32,918 nt of DNA from Ruminiclostridium sp. (GTDB lineage Bacteria; Bacillota; Clostridia; Oscillospirales; Ruminococcaceae): contig JAGAVH010000062.1 in assembly GCA_017942025.1 (NCBI GenBank), positions 1 through 32,918 on the forward strand, in the 5' to 3' direction. Shown piece after piece: positions 1-6,464 of the stretch. The notes beneath the pieces are model-generated. The model was given only the letters and a program-made list of their open reading frames with translations, was not told where the DNA came from and searched no databases. Positions within the stretch are counted from its first letter, which is position 1; each line of letters opens with the position of its first letter. The translations under genes and the position numbers were made by a program.

Positions 1-58
1 ACAATCGTAAATTAAAACGTTTTGATAAGACTGCCCACAAACATCGATATAAACGGAG

Positions 59-134
59 CTTGGGGCGAAGCCCCAAACAAGGTCGCAGGGGCGGTAGCCC
101 CCGATTTTTCCCCCTTTCCTCAGGGGAAAGGGGG
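59..134. repeat. Cluster of three GC-rich hairpins in intergenic DNA
   Basis: Three consecutive inverted repeats are visible. TTGGGGC/GCCCCAA pair at 60-66 and 70-76; GGGGC/GCCCC at 88-92 and 97-101; and a 10-bp stem at 110-119 and 125-134 (CCCCCTTTCC/GGAAAGGGGG). The surrounding DNA is AT-rich, so the block stands out in composition. No convincing reading frame crosses it. It resembles the dispersed hairpin repeats common in Ruminococcaceae intergenic regions, but that is recollection and not a search result. Positions 135-243 hold nothing else that I recognise. Confidence 0.5.
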
Positions 135-243
135 TTAGGGGGATTGGGGCTACAAAAAACCCAAGCGGAGCGATAAATTCAAATTTATCTGTCAGTTAAT
201 TATAGCATTTTTTGATATAATAAGTCAATGTAATATGCAACAC

Positions 244-280
244 AAAGCCACTTTTGACATCAACATCAAAAGTGGCTTTT
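244..280 (-). terminator. Intrinsic terminator of the HTH/membrane-protein pair
   Basis: A perfect 14-bp stem pairs 244-257 with 266-279 around an 8-base loop. It lies about 43 bases beyond the stop codon of the minus-strand membrane protein. The U-tract is short on the minus strand, and a short T run is also present on the plus side, so it may work in both directions. Confidence 0.65.
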
Positions 281-322
281 AATACTTCTACACGACTACC
301 GTACTAATGGCTTGGCGATTTT

Positions 323-811
323 TTATTCCTCTTCCTCGGCTTCTTCCAGCAGTTTGTTGTTTTTCTTTGCAATACAACCAAGGGCAATCTGTGTTGCTGT
401 CATAATTGCAACGTATATCCCGAAGTAAATGATAACACCTGCACCTGTTTCATTGAATTTCAGTATTGCTACTGTCATATATAATATAAACATTATTATG
501 TAGGAAATGATTGTTGCAGGCTGTGCCATATTTTTTGCAAAGGTTGGGTTCATTGCGCCGACCTTTGATGCCTTAGCGCCGAACACAAGATAAATAATAT
601 TTGTTACAATGAACAACAGCATGGATGTGATAGCGTAAAAGGATGATTTGTTGGTCGCTCCCTGGAATATAAGCGGTATGAATGTAAAAGCGATATTTGA
701 CCAGTAAAGAGCCTTGAAGCACTTGAATGCAAGCTTGTAAGCATAAGCCTTCTGCATTTCATCCAGGCCCTTGTCGTTTAATAAGTCCTGTTCTTCAAAT
801 CTTGATTTCAT
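323..811 (-). CDS. Four-helix membrane protein, partner of the upstream HTH regulator
   Basis: A 162-residue protein of unknown function. After a charged N-terminus (about residues 1-30) there are four hydrophobic segments near residues 35-55, 60-80, 98-118 and 124-144, then a Lys/Glu-rich tail ending EEAEEEE. Its ATG at 809-811 follows an AGGAGG site at normal spacing. It starts 12 bases after the stop of a small XRE-type regulator, so the two are almost certainly one transcript, closed by the hairpin at 244-279. Small XRE regulators paired with multi-pass membrane proteins of about 150 residues are common in Firmicutes, but the role of the membrane partner is not known to me. I cannot name a function. 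It is likely in the cytoplasmic membrane with a cytoplasmic N-terminus. Confidence 0.75.
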   Translation of the reverse strand: MKSRFEEQDLLNDKGLDEMQKAYAYKLAFKCFKALYWSNIAFTFIPLIFQGATNKSSFYAITSMLLFIVTNIIYLVFGAKASKVGAMNPTFAKNMAQPATIISYIIMFILYMTVAILKFNETGAGVIIYFGIYVAIMTATQIALGCIAKKNNKLLEEAEEEE

Positions 812-823
812 AATTAGTCCTCC

Positions 824-1021
824 TTAATTTTCCCAGAACAGTTCGTCCAGGGTTTTGTCAAGCGCCTTGCAGATTGCGATGCATAAATTGATTGTAGGGT
901 TGTAGTCGCCCTTCTCAATGGCGTTTATCGTCTGCCGTGAAACCCCCACCGCATCCGCCAACGCCTGCTGGGACATATCAAGCGCCGCACGGGCGGATTT
1001 CAGCTTTAAATTCTTCGCCAC
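824..1021 (-). CDS. Small XRE-family DNA-binding regulator (YgzD-like)
   Basis: A 65-residue protein consisting almost entirely of one helix-turn-helix domain. The recognition region reads MSQQALADAVGVSRQTINAI, followed by EKGDYNPTINLCIAICKALD, the classic Cro/CI-type fold. The C-terminus KTLDELFWEN matches the usual ending of the YgzD/YozG type of stand-alone regulators. The start is GTG at 1019-1021, preceded by GGAGGTGAT; no in-frame ATG has a ribosome site. It is first in a two-gene operon with the membrane protein downstream. A perfect 14-bp palindrome over its -10 box (1043-1056) suggests that it represses its own promoter. Function is known only at family level: a transcriptional repressor, target unknown apart from the inferred autoregulation. 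Confidence 0.9.
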   Translation of the reverse strand: MAKNLKLKSARAALDMSQQALADAVGVSRQTINAIEKGDYNPTINLCIAICKALDKTLDELFWEN

Positions 1022-1042
1022 ATCATCACCTCCGTGGTTTCT

Positions 1043-1077
1043 GATATTATAATATCACATAAATTACATTTTGTCAA
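1043..1077 (-). promoter_or_regulatory. Promoter with palindromic operator for the XRE pair
   Basis: On the minus strand the -35 box is TTGACA (1072-1077), the spacer is 17 bases and the -10 box is TATTAT (1049-1054). A perfect 14-bp palindrome, GATATTATAATATC (1043-1056), covers the -10 box and runs toward the start point. This is the expected position for a dimeric repressor site. The promoter call is strong; the operator role is inference. Confidence 0.8.
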
Positions 1078-1170
1078 GTATATTTTACAAAAGATAAAAT
1101 ATTTTTTTCAATTAGTAATATATCCTGTTTGTTTATCCTTTGAAGAGAAGCGGTATAAGTACCTTCGGCA

Positions 1171-1199
1171 TTGACTTTATATAAATGCTTTGTTATAAT
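1171..1199 (+). promoter_or_regulatory. Sigma-A promoter of the nucleoside phosphorylase gene
   Basis: The -35 box TTGACT (1171-1176), a 17-base spacer and a -10 box TATAAT (1194-1199) match the vegetative consensus at 11 of 12 positions. The ATG lies 32 bases after the -10 box. Confidence 0.85.
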
Positions 1200-1231
1200 A
1201 AGCTAAACTAAAAAGTAAATGAGGAGCTATT

Positions 1232-1981
1232 ATGATTACGGATTGCTATGATATTGAAACACAACCCATTATAAATCTCAAGGATTTTTACGGCGAGCCA
1301 AAGCACGTCGTTGATATATGTCTGATCATCTTTTCCACAGATATACATAATCACCTGCTTGAAACCTTTGAATGTGAAAAAATAGGACTTTTAGGCGCAT
1401 GCAACGGAAATATCACTATATATAAAATGAATTATAAGGGCAGGGATATTGCTTTTTATCTGACGGGGATAGGCTCTGCGCTGGCGTCTGCTTTCTGCTA
1501 CGAAGCTCACTGGCAGACGGGTGCCACAAAATTCATTATGTTCGGCTCCTGCGGAAGTCTTGACAGAGAAAAAACCGAGGGCAGATTTATTATTCCCACA
1601 GAAAGCTATCGTGGTGAGGGTTGCTCTTACTACTATGCCGAGCCAGCGGACTATATCAGTATAAAAAACAGCGAAAAGCTCTCCGCCATATTCGATAAGC
1701 TGAAGGTACCCTATGTATCAGGCAGGGTGTGGACAACAGATTCTATGCTGAGAGAAACCGTCGGACTTGTCGAAAAGCGAAAAGCGGAGGGCTGTATAGC
1801 GGTTGAAATGGAGCTGGCAGGAGTGCAGGCTTTATGCGACTTCTATGGCCTTGAGCTTTATGATTTTCTGGAAGCGGGCGACGTGCTGGAATCAAGCGGA
1901 TATGACGTTGAAGGTCTTCATAATGCAAACCACAGTTTCGGAAAGCTGTACGTTGCGCTTAATGCGGCGTTACTTTTATAA
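1232..1981 (+). CDS. Nucleoside phosphorylase (PNP/UDP family 1)
   Basis: A 249-residue cytosolic enzyme predicted to cleave a nucleoside with phosphate to give a free base and ribose-1-phosphate (salvage pathway). The family core is visible. A glycine-rich stretch TGIGSALASA (about 78-87) leads into a strand ending in FGSCGSL (104-110), which contributes to the phosphate and base site. WTTDSML (167-173) and VEMELAGVQAL (191-201) supply the conserved Met-Glu that binds the ribose hydroxyls in this family. Length fits the uridine/purine phosphorylase family. I cannot tell whether uridine, purine nucleosides or another substrate is used; the sequence is not a close match to classical DeoD or Udp, so no symbol is given. 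The start is the ATG with GAGGAG just upstream. It is monocistronic, with its own promoter at 1171-1199 and a terminator at 2007-2039 shared with the convergent gene. Confidence 0.88.
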   Translation: MITDCYDIETQPIINLKDFYGEPKHVVDICLIIFSTDIHNHLLETFECEKIGLLGACNGNITIYKMNYKGRDIAFYLTGIGSALASAFCYEAHWQTGATKFIMFGSCGSLDREKTEGRFIIPTESYRGEGCSYYYAEPADYISIKNSEKLSAIFDKLKVPYVSGRVWTTDSMLRETVGLVEKRKAEGCIAVEMELAGVQALCDFYGLELYDFLEAGDVLESSGYDVEGLHNANHSFGKLYVALNAALLL

Positions 1982-2006
1982 ATTCGGTTAATCGGTAAAA
2001 AAATAA

Positions 2007-2039
2007 AATCCGGGGAAGACTTGATTTCTTCTCCGGATT
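2007..2039. terminator. Bidirectional terminator between convergent genes
   Basis: A 13-bp stem pairs 2007-2019 with 2027-2039 (one G-U pair) around a 7-base loop. On the minus strand it is followed by a T-rich run, ATTTTATTTTTTT, which makes it a strong terminator for the choloylglycine hydrolase operon. The plus side has a weaker T-rich stretch. Confidence 0.85.
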
Positions 2040-2079
2040 CTGTTATTTATGACTGATTGTCTTTTACAAATCTGTTTAT

Positions 2080-3024
2080 TTACGCCTGAATTATTTCATA
2101 GCTGTCCAGCTCATACCCCTTCATCCTGACGGCCCTTATTCTGTTGTCATCGTGGGTATTATAATAATATACACCCTTATCAAGATTACAGCAGGAGGTA
2201 TAGATGGTATAATGAAAATCTCCCTTATCGTTCTTTACACAGCCGTAAGGAACAGAGACTGTTCCCATTATATCAAAGAATCGGTTTACCGATAATCTCT
2301 CGTTTTCCGCAGGGGCTGTATTGTTGCTTACATAGCAGGCACGGACAAAACGGGAAACGGAAGAAAAATCTCCCGGCAAAGATAACGTACCAAGACCGAA
2401 GCCGTAGGCTGACCTGAATATTTCTGATTTAGCAAAGCAAGGATTTTCGGGACTTACTGTGGTGTAATTTATCAGGTTTTTCATCTGATAACCGAAATCG
2501 GGATTGTTTGTAAGCGCTCCCACAGGATTATCATACACCTTCAGGCCATCCGCTGTCTGCTCGACTGTGACGCTTCTTTTTTTATCGGAGATTATCCAAT
2601 GAAGCGGAGAAGGAGGAAAATCCTTGTTAAAGCAGTCATCGGTTATTATGATATCCTTTAAGAGCCACTCTGCCCTGTCGGTACTGTCGCATAAGGACAA
2701 CACATAGGGAATAAGCTCAAAGGATGCTATTTTCAGCAGTTTTGACTCAACATTCTGTGAAACATATGTCGAATTATACGGAAAGTTAAGACCAGCCATA
2801 GCAAGTCCCGTCTCATTCATTCCGTCATAATAAAGGGGAAAACTCTCTTCATACGCCGCCATACCGATAATCGCATAGTGACTACCGATAGGCACGGCTC
2901 TGTGACGTAGCTTCAGTTCATAATTTCTCGGCGTAATGAACACTCTTTCGTCGTAGGAATAGCTGATATCCAGAGTTCTGCCGAAAAAGTGGTTATAGCT
3001 TTTATAGTTTACCGCTGTACACAT
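2080..3024 (-). CDS. Choloylglycine hydrolase family (bile salt hydrolase / penicillin V acylase-like)
   Basis: A 314-residue N-terminal-nucleophile amidohydrolase with no signal peptide, so probably cytoplasmic. The ATG is followed directly by Cys, giving Cys2 as nucleophile once Met is removed. The other active-site residues of the family are at the expected places: Arg16 and Asp19, Asn80 in AGLNFP, Asn173/Asn174 in ALTNNPDF, and Arg228 in SRFVRA. The block DGMNETGLAMAGLNFP and the stretch LPGDFSSVSRFVR look like bile salt hydrolases that release glycine or taurine from conjugated bile acids. Penicillin V acylases and acyl-homoserine lactone acylases share the fold, so the substrate is not proven. 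Its start overlaps the stop of the upstream deacetylase by one base (TAATG), implying translational coupling. Transcription ends at the hairpin 2007-2039. Confidence 0.88.
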   Translation of the reverse strand: MCTAVNYKSYNHFFGRTLDISYSYDERVFITPRNYELKLRHRAVPIGSHYAIIGMAAYEESFPLYYDGMNETGLAMAGLNFPYNSTYVSQNVESKLLKIASFELIPYVLSLCDSTDRAEWLLKDIIITDDCFNKDFPPSPLHWIISDKKRSVTVEQTADGLKVYDNPVGALTNNPDFGYQMKNLINYTTVSPENPCFAKSEIFRSAYGFGLGTLSLPGDFSSVSRFVRACYVSNNTAPAENERLSVNRFFDIMGTVSVPYGCVKNDKGDFHYTIYTSCCNLDKGVYYYNTHDDNRIRAVRMKGYELDSYEIIQA

Positions 3025-3845
3025 TACTGCACCGCCTTTATCTGATAGCCCTTACCCTGCCAGTAGTCGATAACATCTCCCAGAATCTCTGCATTTGTTT
3101 TTGACACGGCGTGAAGAAGATAAACGGCACCGTTATGGGTAGCCTTTGTTACTCTGTCAAAGGCTTTAGCCTTGTCAGGCTGATTATTTACATCCCAGTC
3201 ACTGTAGGCAAAGGACCATAGCACCGTTTTATATCCCATATCCTGCGCTATTTTAAGGGTACGGGCAGAAAACTCACCCTTGGGCGGTCTTATGGTGGTA
3301 GTTTTGTATCCTCCGAATTTTTCACAGATATAGTTTTCAAGCTCCTGTATTTCCTTTTTCACCTGCTCATCATTGCAATCAGGCAAGGAAGGATGACTGC
3401 AGGTGTGGTTTCCTACCGCGTGTCCCTCGTCTATCATCCTCTTTACTATATCGGGACAGCTCTTCACATAGTCAAGAGTTACATAAAAGGTTGCTTTCAC
3501 ACCCTTTTCCTTCAGAGTGTCAAGTATATCCTCAGTATATCCGTTTTCGTAGCCCTCATCAAAGGTGAGATAAATAACGTTCTCCTTTTCATCTCCTATG
3601 AACATTACGTCGTATTCTCCGTAATCAGACTGTCCGTTTACCGCTCCTACAGGACGATTATTACTGTCTGTTTCATAGCCCTGTCCATAGCACACCTTGG
3701 TATTTGCCGGTATGTCTGCAAGCAGTCTTTTTTCAGGCTCTGTAAAGGCTCCGTCTGTGCCGCTTTCGGTCGAATTATCATTACAAGCTGTATAAAATAT
3801 GCAAATTATAACACATAGTGTCATAATCAATAGTTTTTTACACAA
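3024..3845 (-). CDS. Lipoprotein polysaccharide deacetylase (NodB domain, PdaA-like)
   Basis: A 273-residue carbohydrate esterase family 4 protein. Residues 1-20 form a hydrophobic leader ending FYTAC, a lipobox with Cys21, so the protein is probably lipid-anchored outside the membrane. A linker runs to about residue 45. The NodB domain spans about 88-270: TFDEGYENG with Asp96; the metal motif HTCSH with His147 and His151; IRPPKGEFS with Arg187; and LLHAVS with His245. TFDEGYENG is characteristic of the PdaA branch, which deacetylates N-acetylmuramic acid during spore-cortex muramic-lactam formation. The lipobox is unlike classical PdaA, so N-acetylglucosamine deacetylation is also possible. 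The start is TTG at 3843-3845 after AAGGAG; that ribosome site lies inside a terminator stem. The gene is coupled to the choloylglycine hydrolase by a TAATG overlap. Confidence 0.87.
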   Translation of the reverse strand: MCKKLLIMTLCVIICIFYTACNDNSTESGTDGAFTEPEKRLLADIPANTKVCYGQGYETDSNNRPVGAVNGQSDYGEYDVMFIGDEKENVIYLTFDEGYENGYTEDILDTLKEKGVKATFYVTLDYVKSCPDIVKRMIDEGHAVGNHTCSHPSLPDCNDEQVKKEIQELENYICEKFGGYKTTTIRPPKGEFSARTLKIAQDMGYKTVLWSFAYSDWDVNNQPDKAKAFDRVTKATHNGAVYLLHAVSKTNAEILGDVIDYWQGKGYQIKAVQ

Positions 3846-3888
3846 AAAAAATCACTCCTTTTCAGCACTATTGTCTGAATAAGGAGTG
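3845..3888 (-). terminator. Terminator hairpin that also contains the deacetylase ribosome site
   Basis: On the minus strand, 8 bp (3881-3888 with 3853-3860, CACTCCTT/AAGGAGTG) continue into 5 more pairs (3875-3879 with 3861-3865) with one bulged base. The hairpin is followed by eight T residues, a textbook intrinsic terminator about 30 bases after ireB. The 3' arm is AAGGAGTG, the Shine-Dalgarno sequence of the deacetylase. The T-run flows straight into its TTG start, so termination and masking of the ribosome site are combined in one element. Confidence 0.8.
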
Positions 3889-3917
3889 TGTAATATGCTG
3901 TTTTATAAAATACAGAT

Positions 3918-4163
3918 TCAGGAATTAAGATAATTCTTTACCATCGCCTGAAGAAGCTCATCCCTGTCGATGTGGCGAATCAGACTACGGGCATTGTTAT
4001 AGGTCGTTATGTAGGTCGGATCCTCTGAAAGAATGTAGCCTACAAGCTGATTTATAGGATTGTAGCCCTTTTCCTTCAGGGCGTCATATACTGTAGAAAG
4101 GATCTCTTTCATCTCATTTTCTCTTTCATCTTTAAGAGAAAACGGCATTGTTTTATCTATCAT
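3918..4163 (-). CDS. ireB: IreB-family regulatory phosphoprotein (UPF0297)
   Basis: An 81-residue cytoplasmic protein. The block [39 protein letters not shown] is diagnostic of the UPF0297/IreB family, here at about residues 25-63. In Enterococcus faecalis IreB is phosphorylated near its N-terminus by the PASTA kinase IreK and modulates cephalosporin resistance and envelope stress. Thr5 in MIDKTM is a candidate equivalent site (inference). The start chosen is ATG at 4161-4163, preceded by GAGGT at 7-base spacing; the longer TTG-initiated frame to 4199 has no ribosome site. In many Firmicutes ireB sits with ruvX/yqgF and a DUF1292 gene. Here it stands first in front of the deacetylase and hydrolase genes, separated from them by a terminator that may be leaky or regulated. 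A promoter is present at 4228-4256. Confidence 0.92.
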   Translation of the reverse strand: MIDKTMPFSLKDERENEMKEILSTVYDALKEKGYNPINQLVGYILSEDPTYITTYNNARSLIRHIDRDELLQAMVKNYLNS

Positions 4164-4227
4164 TATAATTACCTCACTTTTCCGAAAATTGTTTTTCAAA
4201 CTATAATCTTTACTTCCCTTACAAGCT

Positions 4228-4256
4228 ATTATACACTATTTAATGCGAAAATACAA
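4228..4256 (-). promoter_or_regulatory. Promoter of ireB
   Basis: Minus-strand TTGTAT (-35, 4251-4256), a 17-base spacer and TATAAT (-10, 4228-4233). The region 4164-4478 between the divergent genes contains this promoter and the plus-strand promoter at 4359-4387. Between them lies an AT-rich tract with no other visible feature. Confidence 0.75.
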
Positions 4257-4358
4257 TAGATTAGCAAAAAATTAACGGAAAAAAAGGGATAATTCAAGAA
4301 AAAAGTGATAAAAAATGTAAAAAGTTTTTAAAAAACTATAATTTGTTACAATTTACTA

Positions 4359-4387
4359 TTGAATTTCGGGAAAAAATTTGTTATAAT
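4359..4387 (+). promoter_or_regulatory. Promoter of the DivIVA-like repeat protein
   Basis: TTGAAT (-35, 4359-4364), a 17-base spacer and TATAAT (-10, 4382-4387). Transcription would begin near 4394, leaving a leader of about 85 bases. The leader holds two small palindromes: CCGGAA/TTCCGG at 4419-4431 and GCGG/CCGC at 4435-4447. It shows that the upstream part of the open frame (from 4359) cannot be coding on this transcript. Confidence 0.78.
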
Positions 4388-4478
4388 AAGTGCAGACTGT
4401 CGGAGTATATCTTCGGCACCGGAACTTCCGGTCAGCGGTATATCCGCATATATCCATTTATCAGGGGGTAACAGTAAA

Positions 4479-6371
4479 ATGGCTGAACAGAAAAAGCAGG
4501 AACCAACCAACGGCGAGTTTAAAACAGCGCCTCTTGGCTTTGACAAAGGCGAGGTTATGGCTTACATAGTGCAGATCAACAAGGGCAAGAAGGCTCTCCA
4601 GGAAGAGGTCGACGAGCTCAAGAGAGCACTCGAAGCTAAAGAAGCAGAGGTTCCCGATACCAGTGCATTAGAAGAAATAGAAAAGAAAAAGGCGGATCTG
4701 GACGCTCAGATACTTGAAAGCCGCAAGCAGGTACTTGACGAAAGACGCAAGCTTGCTCAGACAGAAAAGCAGCTTCACGTATTACAGGATCAGTATGCCG
4801 CTCTTACTGAAGAATATAAAGAATACAGAACAAAAGCCGCAAAGAAAATTGAAAAGGCAAAGAAATCAGGTAGCGGCGGTACTATAAGCGAGGCTCAGAT
4901 TGAAGAAATCTCCGCAAAGGCTAACGCAGACGCCAATGAGGTGATTGCCGACGCCAACAAGAAGGCTCAGGAAATCATTGACGCTGCAAAGGCTTATTAT
5001 AACGATACAGTAAAGAAGGCTCAGGAATACAAGCAGACTGTACTTACAAAGGCAGGCGAATATTCCGGTAGTGTTACAAGCGGTAGCGGTGCAATTTCTG
5101 CAACCGTTGACGTATTTGAGCTTTTAAGTGCTGTTGCACAGGAAATAAACGACGCTGTAAACTCTGCTATTGATTCTGCGTCCGAAAAGGCAAAGGCAGA
5201 AACTGAAAACGCAGGCACAACAGACGAAAAGAAGCTCAGCGAGGACGAAACTGTTACAGCCGCAAGAACTGCTCTTGAAAGCGCATCAGAGGCAGCTCTC
5301 GGCGAATATGCTCCTATGACTGTAGCTCCCTACAACTTCAAGCTTACTATAGATATGCCCGAAGGTGCTGAAGTAGCAGATGATGACGATGACGACGACG
5401 AGCTTATCACCCCCGATGAGAATGGTCTTCTCAGTAGCTTTGCAGTTATCTCCTCTGCCGACACATCTGACGATGATATGTCAGCAAGCACAGACAACAG
5501 CTTCGGCGAAGAGGATGTGGTAATTACTACACCTTCCGCAACCGGCTTTGACGATATTTCAGACCTTATGATGGATGCCGCTCCCGCAAAGAAGGCAGAG
5601 CCTGCACCTGCACCTGCACCTTCTCCTGCAAAGAAGGCTGACGACGATATTTCAGACCTCTTTACTTCAGCTCCTGCTCCCGCTCCTGCAAAGAAGGCAG
5701 AGCCTGCGCCTGCACCTGCTCCCGAAGTAAAGGCTGACGACGATATTTCAGACCTCTTTACTTCAGCTCCTGCTCCCGCTCCTGCAAAGAAGGCGGAGCC
5801 TGCACCTGCTCCCGAAGTAAAGGCTGACGACGATATTTCAGACCTCTTTACTTCAGCTCCTGCTCCTGCTCCTGCAAAGAAGGCAGAGCCTAAACCTGCT
5901 CCCGAAGTAAAGGCTGACGATGATATTTCAGACCTCTTTACCTCAGCTCCTGCTGAAGAAGCTCCCAAGTACAAGAGAGCACATTCAAGAGAGGGCTATG
6001 GCAGTAACGGTGAAAAGCTCAACGAAAGTGTTGCTATGGGCGTTGCCGGCAAGGAAGAAAAGCCCAACGATCCCTGGAAGGATTTAGAGGCTCAGATGAA
6101 CGGCATGACCTTCACTGCTCCTTCTGCTCCTGCAAACGATCTTGATGACGGTATGACCTCATCCTATGATGATGCTCCCGTTGAACAGGAAACAAATAAT
6201 GACGACAAGATTGATATGTCTGATTATTCATCTATGCTCGGTGGCTTAAATGATAATATGAACACCTCTGCAGCACAGTTTGACCCCAACTGGGAATTCC
6301 AGATGATGGAAGGCTCCGGTGATGATGACGACGAAATGAGCAGTGACAATGTAGGTTTCTTTGATCTTTAA
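4479..6371 (+). CDS. DivIVA-like coiled-coil protein with acidic/proline-rich repeats
   Basis: A 630-residue cytoplasmic protein of unknown function. Residues 12-45 (FKTAPLGFDKGEVMAYIVQI) resemble the DivIVA N-terminal membrane-targeting motif, with Phe-rich and GFDK-E-V features. Two coiled-coil blocks follow: about 35-128, rich in Glu and Lys, and about 138-190, with an Ala/Lys heptad pattern (KANADANEVIADANKKAQEI). Residues 200-300 may form another helical region. From about 330 the protein is low-complexity and acidic. It includes a run of Asp near 345 and four 30- to 32-residue tandem repeats (387 onward) with the core ADDDISDLFTSAPAPAPAKK. The ATG at 4479 has AGGGGG ten bases upstream. 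By analogy with DivIVA relatives it may organise proteins at poles or septa, with the repeats as docking sites; this is inference. It is monocistronic, with a weak hairpin after it. Confidence 0.72.
   Translation: MAEQKKQEPTNGEFKTAPLGFDKGEVMAYIVQINKGKKALQEEVDELKRALEAKEAEVPDTSALEEIEKKKADLDAQILESRKQVLDERRKLAQTEKQLHVLQDQYAALTEEYKEYRTKAAKKIEKAKKSGSGGTISEAQIEEISAKANADANEVIADANKKAQEIIDAAKAYYNDTVKKAQEYKQTVLTKAGEYSGSVTSGSGAISATVDVFELLSAVAQEINDAVNSAIDSASEKAKAETENAGTTDEKKLSEDETVTAARTALESASEAALGEYAPMTVAPYNFKLTIDMPEGAEVADDDDDDDELITPDENGLLSSFAVISSADTSDDDMSASTDNSFGEEDVVITTPSATGFDDISDLMMDAAPAKKAEPAPAPAPSPAKKADDDISDLFTSAPAPAPAKKAEPAPAPAPEVKADDDISDLFTSAPAPAPAKKAEPAPAPEVKADDDISDLFTSAPAPAPAKKAEPKPAPEVKADDDISDLFTSAPAEEAPKYKRAHSREGYGSNGEKLNESVAMGVAGKEEKPNDPWKDLEAQMNGMTFTAPSAPANDLDDGMTSSYDDAPVEQETNNDDKIDMSDYSSMLGGLNDNMNTSAAQFDPNWEFQMMEGSGDDDDEMSSDNVGFFDL
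5637..5954 (+). repeat. In-frame tandem repeats (four copies, 90-96 bp)
   Basis: Copies begin at 5637, 5733, 5823 and 5913. The first unit is 96 bp, the next two are 90 bp and the last is cut after about 42 bp. Each encodes an acidic head (ADDDISDLFTSAP) and a Pro-Ala-Lys-Glu tail. A degenerate head occurs near 5548 (FDDISDLM). The copies are nearly identical at DNA level, so length variation between strains is likely. Confidence 0.9.
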
Positions 6372-6402
6372 TATCTACATAAAAAACACAAACTGAATAA
6401 CT

Positions 6403-6433
6403 GAAGCGGCGACCATACTGGACGCCGCTTCTT
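6403..6433 (+). terminator. Probable terminator after the repeat protein
   Basis: A perfect 9-bp GC-rich stem (GAAGCGGCG at 6403-6411, CGCCGCTTC at 6423-6431) with an 11-base loop, followed only by a short T-rich stretch. The weak U-tract leaves room for readthrough into the fumarase-like gene, which has no obvious promoter of its own. Confidence 0.5.
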
Positions 6434-6464
6434 ATCAATTCTAGAACATCCGAAAGGAACAGCA

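Noticed and set aside
3393-3818. Plus-strand frame of 141 codons inside the deacetylase gene
   Set aside because: It lies fully opposite a clear NodB-domain gene. It lacks a ribosome site and shows no domain.
4359-4478. Upstream extension of the DivIVA-like reading frame
   Set aside because: The extension starts on the -35 box of the gene's own promoter (4359-4387) and has no ribosome site. The ATG at 4479 has AGGGGG.
5330-5974. Long minus-strand frame opposite the repeat region
   Set aside because: It is an Ala/Ser/Gly-rich mirror of the acidic repeats, created by the regular codon pattern. It has no promoter and no recognisable domain.
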